64,000 nt of DNA from Brevundimonas subvibrioides ATCC 15264 (GTDB lineage: Bacteria > Pseudomonadota > Alphaproteobacteria > Caulobacterales > Caulobacteraceae): assembly GCF_000144605.1 (NCBI RefSeq), contig NC_014375.1:1674001-1738000 (forward strand), written 5' to 3'. The first letter of the stretch is position 1, and each line of letters starts with the position of its first letter. This document shows, piece after piece, positions 1 through 8,741 of the stretch. The position numbers were made by a program, and so were the translations under genes. The notes beneath the pieces are model-generated. The model was not told the DNA's origin and made no database searches. It worked only from the letters and a program-made list of their open reading frames with translations.

Positions 1-49
1 GACGACCGGACGCCACGAACGGTGCCGGATCCCGGAGCATTCGCCATCC

Positions 50-1444
50 ATGCCCTTTGACGAATCGCCATCGCCGGTCGCCCCGCTGGCGTCCTCGCGG
101 CTCTGGACCGCGGGCACGACCGGGGGCGTCGCGGTCGTGGTCATGCTGGTGATCGCCGCGGCCCGTCCCGACATTTCGGCCTGGTTGATCGGAGGGGCCT
201 GTATCGTCGCGATCGTCTCCTGGCTGGGGGCGCGCAGCCAGCCGGTCGCCGGTCAGGCGTCCAGCGCCGACGTGCCGGCGACCTCGCGCCACGGGGACGA
301 CGGCCGCCTGCTGGACAGCGTCTTCGAGGCGCTGGACGATCCGGTCCTGATCATCAGTGGGGGCGAGGCCGACGATATCGCCGGACGCCGGATCGTGCTG
401 GCCAATCGCGCGGCCCGCGAACTGCTCAGGGTGCCGCGCGAAGGCATGCTGCTGGTCTCCGCGATGCGCGATCCCAATGTCCTCGAGGCCATCGACGAGG
501 CCCTGTTCGGCGGCATCAGCCGGACCACGGACTATGCGGCGGGTGGATCGCGCGCCCGGCACTGGAAGGCGTGGGTCCGGCCCCTGCCATCACCCGAAGG
601 GGCGGCACTGGCCCTGCTGGGTCTTCGCGACGAGACAGACGTGCGCCGGATGGAGTTGATGCGCGTCGACTTCCTCGCCAACGCCAGCCACGAGCTGCGG
701 ACGCCGCTGGCCTCCCTCAGCGGCTTCATCGAGACCCTGAAGGGTCACGCCCGCGACGATCCCGCCGCCCGTGACCGGTTTCTCGACATCATGGCGGCCC
801 AGGCCGAGCGCATGAGCCGGCTGGTCGCAGATCTTCTTTCGCTCAGCCGCATCGAGCTCAACGAGCATATCCCTCCTTCGGGTCGGGTCGATCTGGGCCG
901 GGCCGCGGCGGACGTCGTGGACGCGCTCAGCGTGCTGTCCCAGGACAAGGGCGTGTCCATTCATCTGGCGGTCCCCGAGGGCGGCCGGATCACGGGGGAT
1001 CGTGACGAGATCGTTCAAGTGATCCAGAACCTGGCGGACAACGCGATCAAGTATTCGACCACGGGCGCGATCGTTGAAATCGGTCTGGACATCGGACTGG
1101 ACGCGGACCGCGCCACCGCCCCGCGCATGCCGGGCGCGACCCGGCTTTCGCTGTTGACCCCGGATCGCGAGATCGGCGTGCGCTATGCGGCCGTGACCGT
1201 GCGCGACCACGGGCCGGGGATGGCGCGTGAGCACCTGCCGCGGCTGACGGAGCGGTTCTACCGCGTCGAGGGCCAGAAAAGCGGGGAGCGGGCGGGAACG
1301 GGTCTGGGCCTGGCCATCGTCAAGCACATCATCAACCGCCATCGCGGCGGTCTGATCGTCGAAAGCTCGCCCGGCGAAGGTGCCCTGTTCACCGCCTATT
1401 TTCCGATGACCGACGACCGGACCCCGTCACCGATGCCGGCCTGA
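50..1444 (+). CDS. phoR: Phosphate regulon sensor histidine kinase PhoR
   Basis: Membrane sensor kinase that phosphorylates PhoB when phosphate is scarce. The 464-residue protein has two hydrophobic segments near the N-terminus (about 24-38 and 44-60), a PAS-like region (about 85-195), a HisKA domain with the phospho-acceptor His214 in the SHELRTP motif, and a HATPase_c domain with the N box (Asn327, Asn331), G1 box DHGPGM (386-391) and G2 box GTGLGL (416-421). It is the first gene of a block encoding the Pst transporter, PhoU and PhoB, which fixes its partner. Length and architecture match alphaproteobacterial PhoR. The 146 bases before pstC hold a Pho-box-like site, so pstC probably also has its own promoter. 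Confidence 0.95.
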   Translation: MPFDESPSPVAPLASSRLWTAGTTGGVAVVVMLVIAAARPDISAWLIGGACIVAIVSWLGARSQPVAGQASSADVPATSRHGDDGRLLDSVFEALDDPVLIISGGEADDIAGRRIVLANRAARELLRVPREGMLLVSAMRDPNVLEAIDEALFGGISRTTDYAAGGSRARHWKAWVRPLPSPEGAALALLGLRDETDVRRMELMRVDFLANASHELRTPLASLSGFIETLKGHARDDPAARDRFLDIMAAQAERMSRLVADLLSLSRIELNEHIPPSGRVDLGRAAADVVDALSVLSQDKGVSIHLAVPEGGRITGDRDEIVQVIQNLADNAIKYSTTGAIVEIGLDIGLDADRATAPRMPGATRLSLLTPDREIGVRYAAVTVRDHGPGMAREHLPRLTERFYRVEGQKSGERAGTGLGLAIVKHIINRHRGGLIVESSPGEGALFTAYFPMTDDRTPSPMPA

Positions 1445-1483
1445 CGGCCGCGTTGACGACGTTTGCCCTGCGTCGTTGCAGAA

Positions 1484-1501
1484 CTGTCATTCAGCCGTCG
1501 T
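1484..1501 (+). promoter_or_regulatory. Candidate Pho box (PhoB site) upstream of pstC
   Basis: CTGTCAT, four bases, then CCGTCGT. This fits the established PhoB site of two 7-base direct repeats with consensus CTGTCAT spaced by 4 bases; the first half is perfect and the second has two mismatches. It lies about 90 bases upstream of pstC in the phoR-pstC gap, where autoregulation of the Pst operon is expected. Binding is inferred. Confidence 0.6.
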
Positions 1502-1590
1502 AATCCGCTGACCATCCGAGGGCAGGTTCCGCGCCGACATCCGCCGATCCTCGGCGGTTCTGATTCTGGCGCACGACAGCCCAGAATACG

Positions 1591-3048
1591 GTGTTCTGGG
1601 GCGTGATGATCTGGTTCCTTATCCCCGTGCTGGCTGTGATGGCTGCGCTGGCCTACGGGCTCGGGCGCAACCGTGCGCAGCGCCTGGCGCGCGATGTGGC
1701 CAAGGGCGAGAGCCCGCACTCGCGCCCGCAGCAGCACGGCTACTACGCCCTGATCTGGGTGGCGGTCCCCGCCCTGGCGGTGGTCATCGCCGCCGGCCTC
1801 TTTTCGGGGAGCATTGAACACAGCCTTGTGGCCGCCGGGTCTCCGGACGCGGTCATGGCGCTGGAGCCCTTCCGCCGCGAAGCCTTCATGAACGACGCCC
1901 GTATCGTGGGCGAAGGCGGCCGTGCGCTGCAGGCCTGGCCCGGCGAGCTGGCTCCGATCCTGATCTCGGAAGGGGCCAGAGCCGGCCGCATTCACGATAC
2001 GCTGGTGTGGGGTGCCGTCGCGGCGGCGATCCTGGCCGCGATCATGGGCGGGCTGTTCGCCCTTGCCCAGATCAGGCCGAGCCTGCGCGCCAGGAACCGG
2101 GTCGAAGGCTGGATCGGGGGTCTGCTGTTCGCCTGTTCGGCGGTGGCGATCCTGACCACCGTCGGCATCGTCTTCTCGTTGCTGTGGGACAGTCTTCGCT
2201 TCTTCCAGGCCGTGCCCGTCACCGACTTCCTGTTCGGCACCCAATGGAGCCCGCAGATCGCGATCCGCGCCGACCAGGTCGGATCGTCGGGGGCCTTCGG
2301 CGCCGTCCCGCTGTTTGCAGGAACCTTCCTGATCATGCTGATCGCCATGGCCGTCGCCGCCCCGGTCGGCCTGTTCTCGGCCATCTACCTTTCGGAGTAC
2401 GCCAGCAGCCTGTCGCGCGGGATCGTCAAGCCGCTGCTCGAGATCCTCGCCGGGGTGCCGACGGTGGTCTACGGCTTCTTCGCCGCCCTGACGGTGGGGC
2501 CGGCGTTCCGCGAGTTCTTCAACGGGATCGGGGCCCTGCTGGTCGGCGGGCCGCTGGACGGGATCGGCCAGTATCTGCTGCTGGTCCAGAACCAGATGGC
2601 GCTGGTGGCCGGGGCCGTCATGGGCATCATGCTGATCCCGTTCGTCTCCTCCCTGTCCGACGACATCATCAACGCGGTGCCGCAGAGCCTGCGCGACGGG
2701 TCCTATGCCATGGGCGCCACCAAGTCGGAGACGGTCAAGCGCGTGCTGTTGCCGGCCGCCCTGCCGGGGATCGCCGGTGCCCTGCTGCTGGCCATGTCGC
2801 GGGCCATCGGAGAGACCATGATCGTGACCATGGCGGCCGGGCTGGCGGCCAGGCTGACGCTCAACCCCCTCGATACCGTGACGACCGTCACCGTTCAGAT
2901 CGTCACCCTGCTGACCGGCGACCAGGAGTTCGACAGTCCCAAGACGCTGGCGGCCTTCGGCCTGGGCCTGACCCTGTTCCTGGTCACCCTCGTCCTCAAC
3001 ATCGTCGCCCAGCGCATCGTCCAGACCTATCGGGAACAGTATGACTGA
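1591..3048 (+). CDS. pstC: Phosphate ABC transporter permease PstC
   Basis: Inner-membrane permease of the high-affinity phosphate importer, pairing with PstA. The 485-residue protein has multiple membrane segments: an N-terminal helix at about 5-20, another around 55, and the permease core from about residue 175. The cytoplasmic EAA-type loop that contacts PstB reads GATKSETVKRVLLPAALPG (about 375-393). It is longer than E. coli PstC (319 residues) because of an N-terminal extension with extra helices, common in Alphaproteobacteria. The start used is GTG; an in-frame ATG five codons later is an alternative. The 3' end overlaps pstA by 8 bases. No pstS gene for the periplasmic binding protein is present in this window. 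Confidence 0.93.
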   Translation: MFWGVMIWFLIPVLAVMAALAYGLGRNRAQRLARDVAKGESPHSRPQQHGYYALIWVAVPALAVVIAAGLFSGSIEHSLVAAGSPDAVMALEPFRREAFMNDARIVGEGGRALQAWPGELAPILISEGARAGRIHDTLVWGAVAAAILAAIMGGLFALAQIRPSLRARNRVEGWIGGLLFACSAVAILTTVGIVFSLLWDSLRFFQAVPVTDFLFGTQWSPQIAIRADQVGSSGAFGAVPLFAGTFLIMLIAMAVAAPVGLFSAIYLSEYASSLSRGIVKPLLEILAGVPTVVYGFFAALTVGPAFREFFNGIGALLVGGPLDGIGQYLLLVQNQMALVAGAVMGIMLIPFVSSLSDDIINAVPQSLRDGSYAMGATKSETVKRVLLPAALPGIAGALLLAMSRAIGETMIVTMAAGLAARLTLNPLDTVTTVTVQIVTLLTGDQEFDSPKTLAAFGLGLTLFLVTLVLNIVAQRIVQTYREQYD

Positions 3049-4336
3049 GGCGACCCCCGACATCCTGACCGAAGGTGCCCGCGACAGCCTGCTGAAGCGC
3101 GGCCTCAAGGCGCGTTATGCCCGCGAGGGTCGGTTCAAGCTCTACGGCCTGCTGGCGATCGGCGTGGCCATGAGCTTCCTGCTGCTGCTGCTCGGCCGGA
3201 TCATCGAACAGGGCCACACGGCCTTCTACGCCAACCAGATCACCGTGCCCGTCTATATGGACCCGGCGCGTATCGACCGTGCCTATCCGCAAGGTACCAA
3301 TTTCCAGCAGATGGTCGCCCAACAGTCGCTGGCCCGGATGGGCGTCACCGACGACGAGCGCGGGACGAAAACCACGGCCTATCGCGCCCTGCTGTCGTCG
3401 GAGCTGAAGTTCCGCGCGGCCGCCATGATCCGCGAGAACCCGGCCCTGATCGGCCAGACGGTCACGGTCACTGCTCCGGTCTCGGACGAGGCGGACCTCT
3501 ATTACAAGGGCGAGGTGACCCGCGAGACGCCGGCCGACCAGCGCAAGGTCTCCGACCAGCAGATGGCCTGGCTGGACGGGCTGAAGCGTGACGGGGCGGT
3601 CTCGACGACGTTCAACACCCTGCTGTTCACCAACGGCGATTCGACCGAGCCGGAACTGGCCGGCGTCCTCGGCGCGGTGGTCGGCTCGGCCCTGATGCTG
3701 CTGGTCACTGCCGCCCTCGCCATTCCGCTGGGCGTCGGGGCGGCGGTCTATCTCGAGGAATTCTCCAAGAAGGGCCGGATCACCGACCTGATCGAGGTGA
3801 ACATCAACAATCTCGCGGCCGTCCCGTCGATCGTCTACGGCCTTCTGGGCGTGGCCCTGTTCATCAACTGGGCGCATCTGCCCCGCTCCTCGCCCCTGGT
3901 GGGCGGGCTGGTGCTGGCCCTGATGGCCCTGCCGACCATCATCATCGCCACCCGCTCGGCGCTGAAGGCCGTGCCGCCGTCCATCCGCGAGGCGGCCCTG
4001 GCCATGGGTGCCAGCCGGACCCAGACGGTGTTCCACCACGTCCTGCCCCTGGCCATGCCGGGCGTGCTGACCGGCACCATCATCTCCATGGCCCATGCCC
4101 TGGGCGAGACCGCACCCCTGCTTCTGATCGGCATGGTCAGCTTTGTCCCCGGCATCCCGCATTCGGTGACGGCCCCGACGGGGGCGCTGCCCTCGCTGGT
4201 CTACATCTGGGAGAACGCCTCCGAGCGCGCCTTCCACGAACGGACGGCCGCGGCCATCCTGGTTCTCCTCGCCTTCATGATCGTCATGAACGCCGCCGCG
4301 ATCCTGTTGCGCCGGCGGTTCGAACGCCGGTGGTAA
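3041..4336 (+). CDS. pstA: Phosphate ABC transporter permease PstA
   Basis: Second membrane subunit of the phosphate importer. The 431-residue protein has a first membrane helix at about 38-54, a large periplasmic insertion (about 60-210) and a C-terminal permease domain with five or more helices. The EAA loop reads [21 protein letters not shown], the predicted contact with PstB. The insertion makes it longer than E. coli PstA (296 residues), as in other Caulobacteraceae. It overlaps pstC by 8 bases and pstB starts 5 bases after its stop, so the operon is translationally coupled. Confidence 0.93.
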   Translation: MTEATPDILTEGARDSLLKRGLKARYAREGRFKLYGLLAIGVAMSFLLLLLGRIIEQGHTAFYANQITVPVYMDPARIDRAYPQGTNFQQMVAQQSLARMGVTDDERGTKTTAYRALLSSELKFRAAAMIRENPALIGQTVTVTAPVSDEADLYYKGEVTRETPADQRKVSDQQMAWLDGLKRDGAVSTTFNTLLFTNGDSTEPELAGVLGAVVGSALMLLVTAALAIPLGVGAAVYLEEFSKKGRITDLIEVNINNLAAVPSIVYGLLGVALFINWAHLPRSSPLVGGLVLALMALPTIIIATRSALKAVPPSIREAALAMGASRTQTVFHHVLPLAMPGVLTGTIISMAHALGETAPLLLIGMVSFVPGIPHSVTAPTGALPSLVYIWENASERAFHERTAAAILVLLAFMIVMNAAAILLRRRFERRW

Positions 4337-4340
4337 GCTA

Positions 4341-5309
4341 ATGAAATTCCCTTTCTTTCGTGCCCCGGACGGCCGCGAGGGCGGTCCCGCCGACCCGACC
4401 GACGTGCCCATGATGGGCGGCCAGGTCCTGCCCGCCGCCGGGACGCATCCTGATGCGTCCGTCAGCGAGTCCATGCCGGCTGCGCAGGCCGAACCTGCGG
4501 GAGCGATGGCCGGCCGCATCCCGTCGGTGACCTCGCCCTCCGGGCCCGCCGGTCCGACCAAGATCGCGGCCCGCGACGTCTCGGTCTTCTATGGCGACAA
4601 GCAGGCCCTGTTCGACGTCAGCCTGGATATCCCGGACAAGACCGTCACCGCCTTCATCGGGCCGTCGGGCTGCGGGAAGTCGACCTTCCTGCGCTGCATG
4701 AACCGGATGAACGACACCATCCAGGGGGCCCGGGTCACGGGCCAGATCCTGATGGACGATCAGGACGTCAACGCCCGGACGGTCGATCCGGTCCTGCTGC
4801 GCGCCCAGGTCGGCATGGTGTTCCAGAAGCCGAACCCCTTTCCCAAGACGATCTACGAGAACGTCGCCTACGGGCCGCGCATCCATGGCCTGACCGAGTC
4901 CAAGGCCGAGATGGACGCCATCGTCGAAAGCTCGCTGAAGAAGGCCGGGCTGTGGGACGAGGTCGCCGATCGCCTGCATTCGGCCGGCACGGGGTTGTCC
5001 GGCGGACAGCAGCAGCGTCTGGTCATCGCCCGCGCCATCGCCGTGCGGCCCGAAGTCATCCTGATGGACGAGCCCTGTTCGGCGCTGGATCCGATCGCGA
5101 CGGCCAAGATCGAGGAACTGATCGACGAGCTGCGCGAGCAGTACTGCATCGTCATCGTCACCCATTCGATGGCCCAGGCCGCGCGGGTGTCGCAACGCAC
5201 GGCCTTCTTCCACCTCGGCCGGCTGGTCGAGCACGGCAACACCGAGGAAATCTTCACGAATCCCCGTGAACGGCGCACGCTCGACTACATCACGGGACGC
5301 TTCGGGTGA
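4341..5309 (+). CDS. pstB: Phosphate ABC transporter ATP-binding protein PstB
   Basis: ATPase that powers phosphate import. The 322 residues contain Walker [10 protein letters not shown] (107-115), Q-loop Gln162, the signature LSGGQQQ (219-225) and Walker B ILMDEP (240-245), followed by the PstB-typical [15 protein letters not shown]. The ABC domain starts only at about residue 73; the first 70 residues are a low-complexity Pro/Ala/Gly-rich extension. No internal start close to the domain with a clear ribosome binding site was found, so the long form is kept, but the true start could be further in. The stop overlaps the phoU start by four bases (GTGA). Confidence 0.92.
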   Translation: MKFPFFRAPDGREGGPADPTDVPMMGGQVLPAAGTHPDASVSESMPAAQAEPAGAMAGRIPSVTSPSGPAGPTKIAARDVSVFYGDKQALFDVSLDIPDKTVTAFIGPSGCGKSTFLRCMNRMNDTIQGARVTGQILMDDQDVNARTVDPVLLRAQVGMVFQKPNPFPKTIYENVAYGPRIHGLTESKAEMDAIVESSLKKAGLWDEVADRLHSAGTGLSGGQQQRLVIARAIAVRPEVILMDEPCSALDPIATAKIEELIDELREQYCIVIVTHSMAQAARVSQRTAFFHLGRLVEHGNTEEIFTNPRERRTLDYITGRFG

Positions 5310-6046
5310 ACCAGCACACGGTCAAGGCCTACGGCGACGAGCTGAACCAGCTGACGGCTGAGGTCGCGCGCATGGGAGGCCTGGCGGAAGCCCAGGTGGC
5401 GGACGCGGTCGAATCCGTGGCCCGGCGCGACATCGCCCTGGCCCGCGCGGTCGTCGAGCGCGACGTCAAGCTGGACGCGATGCATCGCGACATCGAGAAG
5501 AAGGCCATCCGCCTGATCGCCCTGCGCCAGCCGGTCGCCTCGGACCTGCGCAAGACCCTGTCGGCGATGAAGCTGGCGACCGATCTGGAACGCACCGGCG
5601 ACCTGGCCAAGAACATCGCCAAGCGGGCCCTCAGCCTGGCCGAGACCGAGCCGATGCAGCCCCTGACCCGCTCCATCGAGCGCATGGGCAAGCTGGTGTC
5701 GATGCGGCTGCGCGACGTGCTGGACGCCTATACGGCCTCGGAGATCGACCGCGCCATGGCCGTCTGGGCCTCGGACGACGAGGTCGACGAGCACTACAAT
5801 GCCCTGTTCCGCGAACTGCTGACCTACATGATGGGCGACCCGCGCACGATCAGCGCCTGCACCCATCTGCTGTTCATGGCCAAGAACCTGGAACGGATCG
5901 GCGACCACGCGACCAACATTGCCGAGGTCATCCACTACGAGATCACCGGCGACGAGATGACCGGTGAACGACCCCGCTGGACGCCGTCGCCCGGCGACTG
6001 GGACGCCGACACCAGTCATCTGACGACCCCGCCCCCAACCGCCTGA
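5306..6046 (+). CDS. phoU: Phosphate signalling protein PhoU
   Basis: Peripheral regulator that links Pst transporter activity to PhoR and represses the Pho response in high phosphate. The 246-residue all-helical protein has two PhoU repeats (about 8-105 and 110-220). Metal-binding-type motifs appear as [20 protein letters not shown] and, in the second repeat, [21 protein letters not shown]. The start is GTG within a GTGA overlap with pstB. The last 20 residues are a proline-rich tail. Its place between pstB and phoB is the usual Caulobacter-type order. Confidence 0.95.
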   Translation: MNQHTVKAYGDELNQLTAEVARMGGLAEAQVADAVESVARRDIALARAVVERDVKLDAMHRDIEKKAIRLIALRQPVASDLRKTLSAMKLATDLERTGDLAKNIAKRALSLAETEPMQPLTRSIERMGKLVSMRLRDVLDAYTASEIDRAMAVWASDDEVDEHYNALFRELLTYMMGDPRTISACTHLLFMAKNLERIGDHATNIAEVIHYEITGDEMTGERPRWTPSPGDWDADTSHLTTPPPTA

Positions 6047-6069
6047 CGCCTGAGCCGACGGAGACCGAC

Positions 6070-6759
6070 ATGCAGCCCTATATCCTGGTGATGGAAGACG
6101 AGGACGCCCTGGCGACCCTGCTCCAGTACAACCTCGAAAAGGAAGGCTACGACGTCGTCGTCGCCGCCGATGGCGAGGAGGGTCTGGTCCAGATCGACGA
6201 GCGTCAGCCGGATCTGGTCCTGCTGGACTGGATGCTGCCCAAGGTGTCGGGCATCGAGGTCTGCCGTCGTCTTCGGGGTCGCCCCGAGACGCGCAACCTG
6301 CCGGTCATCATGCTGACCGCGCGGGGGGAGGAGAGCGACCGCGTGCGCGGCCTTGACACCGGTGCCGACGACTATCTGACCAAGCCCTTCTCGATGACCG
6401 AGCTGATCGCCCGCATCCGCGCCGTGCTGCGTCGCATCCGGCCGGGCCTCGCCGATGACCGCGTCGGGCACGGCGACATCGTCATCGACCGCGTTGCGCA
6501 CCGCGTGCGGCGCTCGGGCAAGGAGGTCCATCTGGGCCCGACCGAGTTCCGCCTGCTGGACCATTTCATGCGCCACCCGGGCCGCGTGTTCAGCCGCGAG
6601 CAGCTGCTGGACGCCGTCTGGGGCAGTGACGTCTATGTCGAGGCCCGGACCGTCGACGTCCACGTCGGCCGCCTGCGCAAGGCCCTGAACGTCGAGGAGA
6701 GCGCCAATCCGATCCGGACGGTCCGTTCGGCCGGCTATTCCCTGGATCTGGACGGCTGA
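6070..6759 (+). CDS. phoB: Phosphate regulon response regulator PhoB
   Basis: DNA-binding response regulator that activates Pho-box promoters. The 229 residues comprise a receiver domain (3-118) with phospho-acceptor Asp53 in LLDWMLP, acidic pocket Glu9-Asp10 and Lys105 in LTKPF, and an OmpR/PhoB-type winged helix (about 130-227) with the recognition region around RTVDVHVGRLRKAL. It follows phoU by 23 bases with a purine-rich leader. The stop lies two bases from the convergent 3' end of the next gene. Confidence 0.95.
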   Translation: MQPYILVMEDEDALATLLQYNLEKEGYDVVVAADGEEGLVQIDERQPDLVLLDWMLPKVSGIEVCRRLRGRPETRNLPVIMLTARGEESDRVRGLDTGADDYLTKPFSMTELIARIRAVLRRIRPGLADDRVGHGDIVIDRVAHRVRRSGKEVHLGPTEFRLLDHFMRHPGRVFSREQLLDAVWGSDVYVEARTVDVHVGRLRKALNVEESANPIRTVRSAGYSLDLDG

Positions 6760-6761
6760 CG

Positions 6762-7559
6762 TCAGTCCGTCGCTTGCCGGGTGACCGGCGGCGACGCAGT
6801 CGAAGGGCCGAGGGCCAGGACGCCGTCATAGGCTCCGTCTCCATAGCCGCCGAGGACCAGACCGCGCGCTTCGGCGTCATAGCGGGCTGGCACCGGATGG
6901 ACGCCGCAATCCGACGTACAGTTCCAGGCGTCGCCGCCCTGTTGGGCGACATACAGCGTTACCGTCTCGTCGGCCGGCAGGTGCGCGGCCGCCGGCAGGC
7001 CGAGGCCGGGAAAGTTGGCATTTTCTTTCTTGCCGGCGTGGATGTTGCCGACCAGGGCGAACACGCGGGCCTGCGGCCGGTCGATGGCGGCGCGGCTCAA
7101 TAGATACCCCATGTCGAGCTCGTAATAGGACTGGGGGAACTCCCGTGGCCGCTGCGAGCCCGGTTGGAAGGCCACGATGGCGACGTCGCGTCTTTCGACC
7201 CTGAGCCGACGCACGACCTGCATCATGTCCAGCATCGCCCGGCTGGTGCGGCCGTCGTCGATCCGCGGATTCATGAACCACGTGCCGTCGAGCGCCGCCC
7301 GGGCCTCCGTCTCGCTGTCTGCAGCCAGAAAGGCGTCCAGTTGGGGTTGCATCGGCTGCGGCAGTTCCAGGGCCACTGTCACCGGCCCTCGGGCGGCCGC
7401 CTCGCAGACGATCCGGGCGAAGGCTGCTGGGGTTTCAGCTGTCCCATGCGTCTCGCCCACGACGACGATTCGCGGGTTGCGATCGAGCAGGTCTGAAACG
7501 CCGGGCGGCGCGGCGCAGACGGTCTGGGCCAGTGCGAGCGCCAACAGCGAACCGAACAT
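6762..7559 (-). CDS. Secreted ChaN-like protein, function unknown
   Basis: A 265-residue protein with an N-terminal signal peptide (residues 1-16, cleavage near CAAPP). Features seen are VVVGETHGT (about 33-41), a later VALELPQPMQ and a C-terminal VFALVGNIHAG. The paired ETHG and GNxHA motifs are typical of the ChaN/EreA/TraB-like fold, whose members include haem-binding lipoproteins and erythromycin esterases. It lacks a lipobox. It converges on phoB with a two-base gap. Substrate and role are not inferable. Confidence 0.7.
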   Translation of the reverse strand: MFGSLLALALAQTVCAAPPGVSDLLDRNPRIVVVGETHGTAETPAAFARIVCEAAARGPVTVALELPQPMQPQLDAFLAADSETEARAALDGTWFMNPRIDDGRTSRAMLDMMQVVRRLRVERRDVAIVAFQPGSQRPREFPQSYYELDMGYLLSRAAIDRPQARVFALVGNIHAGKKENANFPGLGLPAAAHLPADETVTLYVAQQGGDAWNCTSDCGVHPVPARYDAEARGLVLGGYGDGAYDGVLALGPSTASPPVTRQATD

Positions 7560-7574
7560 TTCATCCCTCAGGTT

Positions 7575-7606
7575 GGATGGGGTGGCCGCTGCCGGTCACC
7601 CCATCC
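7575..7606 (-). terminator. Hairpin after hslO
   Basis: A 13-base inverted repeat (GGATGGGGTGGCC against GGTCACCCCATCC, one mismatch) with a six-base loop in the gap between hslO and the ChaN-like gene. There is no clear T-tract, so it may be a transcript-stabilising hairpin or a weak terminator. Confidence 0.45.
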
Positions 7607-7634
7607 CGCCAAAGTTGAGTGGACAAAGCGGCGT

Positions 7635-8591
7635 TTAGTGGGCCTCGGCCGCCGCCGCCGCGACGTCCGCCGGTTCGAGCTTGTAGACCGTCGCGCAATA
7701 CTCGCACGTCACGTGGATCTTCCCGTCCGGCTCGACCATGTCGGCGCGCTCGGCCTCCGAGAAGGAGCCCAGAACCGACTGGATGCGGTCGGGCGAGCAG
7801 CGGCAGATGGCCTTCAGCGCGCGGGAATCCTCCAGCCGCACACCGTCCTCGTGGAACAGGCGGAACAGCAGGGTCTCGGGCGTGATCGTCGGATCGATCA
7901 GCTCATCGTCGCCCAAGGTCTGGAACAGGGCGCGAGTGCGGTCCCAGACCTCCTCTGTCGAGCCGCGCGCATCGTCGGCGGCGATCAGCTGGATCAGGGC
8001 CCCGCCCGCGCGCCAGGCCGTGCCGGTCTCGGTCGTGACCGAGCCGACCGCCAGATGCACCTTGGTCGGTACCTGCTCGGACTGGACGAAGTAATGCTCT
8101 GCCGCCAGCGACAGGCTTTCGCCCTCGATCGGCGTGATGCCCTGGGTCCGTTCGAAGTCCGGGCCGCGGTCCAGGGTCATGACGAACACGCCCTGACCCA
8201 GCAGCGCCTTGGCCCCGGGCCGGACGAAGCCCTTGGACGCTTCCTCGACCTCGGCCTCGTCGAACCGGCAGTAGCCGCGCAGGTGCCCGTCGGTGTCGTA
8301 GTCGGCGACGACGTAGCGAACCGGCCCGTCCCCCTGGGCCTGGACGATCAGACGCCCCTCGAACTTCAGCGCCGACCCGACGAGGGCCGCGAGGGCGCAG
8401 GCCTCGCCCAGCAGGGCGGCGACCGGCTCGGGGTAGGCGTGGGCGGACAGGATAGTGTCGATGGCTTCGCCCAGACGCACCAGGCGACCGCGTACCGGCC
8501 AGCCCTCGATCTGGAAGGCGGCGGCCAGGTCGTCGGCGGGATGATCGCCGAGGGCGGGGGTGAACGCGGCGGCAGGCTCGTGATCGGTCAC
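7635..8591 (-). CDS. hslO: Redox-regulated chaperone Hsp33
   Basis: Holdase chaperone switched on by oxidation. The 318-residue protein carries the Hsp33 body and a C-terminal zinc centre with the four cysteines in CRCSPDR and CEYC (CxC plus CxxC), followed by a short Ala-rich tail. The reading frame stays open far upstream antisense to other genes. The start is set at GTG (8591) because AAGGA lies about 7 bases before it and the protein then begins TDHEPAAAF, as Hsp33 should. It is divergent from the short-chain dehydrogenase gene across 150 bases. Confidence 0.93.
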   Translation of the reverse strand: MTDHEPAAAFTPALGDHPADDLAAAFQIEGWPVRGRLVRLGEAIDTILSAHAYPEPVAALLGEACALAALVGSALKFEGRLIVQAQGDGPVRYVVADYDTDGHLRGYCRFDEAEVEEASKGFVRPGAKALLGQGVFVMTLDRGPDFERTQGITPIEGESLSLAAEHYFVQSEQVPTKVHLAVGSVTTETGTAWRAGGALIQLIAADDARGSTEEVWDRTRALFQTLGDDELIDPTITPETLLFRLFHEDGVRLEDSRALKAICRCSPDRIQSVLGSFSEAERADMVEPDGKIHVTCEYCATVYKLEPADVAAAAAEAH

Positions 8592-8741
8592 GGCAGGGTC
8601 CTTGGGCAGGCGAAATGTCGAGAAGGGGGCAAGATAGGAAACCGGGAGCCGCTTGGTAAGGGTGGGGCAGGGCGTGCTATCCCTCGGAACCGCCTCGAAG
8701 CCCGCCTCGTTTTCGATCCAGACGTCCTGCGAAAGTCCACC

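Noticed and set aside
1396..5234. Long antisense frames opposite phoR, pstC, pstA and pstB
   Set aside because: Translations are rich in Arg, Gln, His and Asp without domains; the plus-strand genes carry all family motifs.
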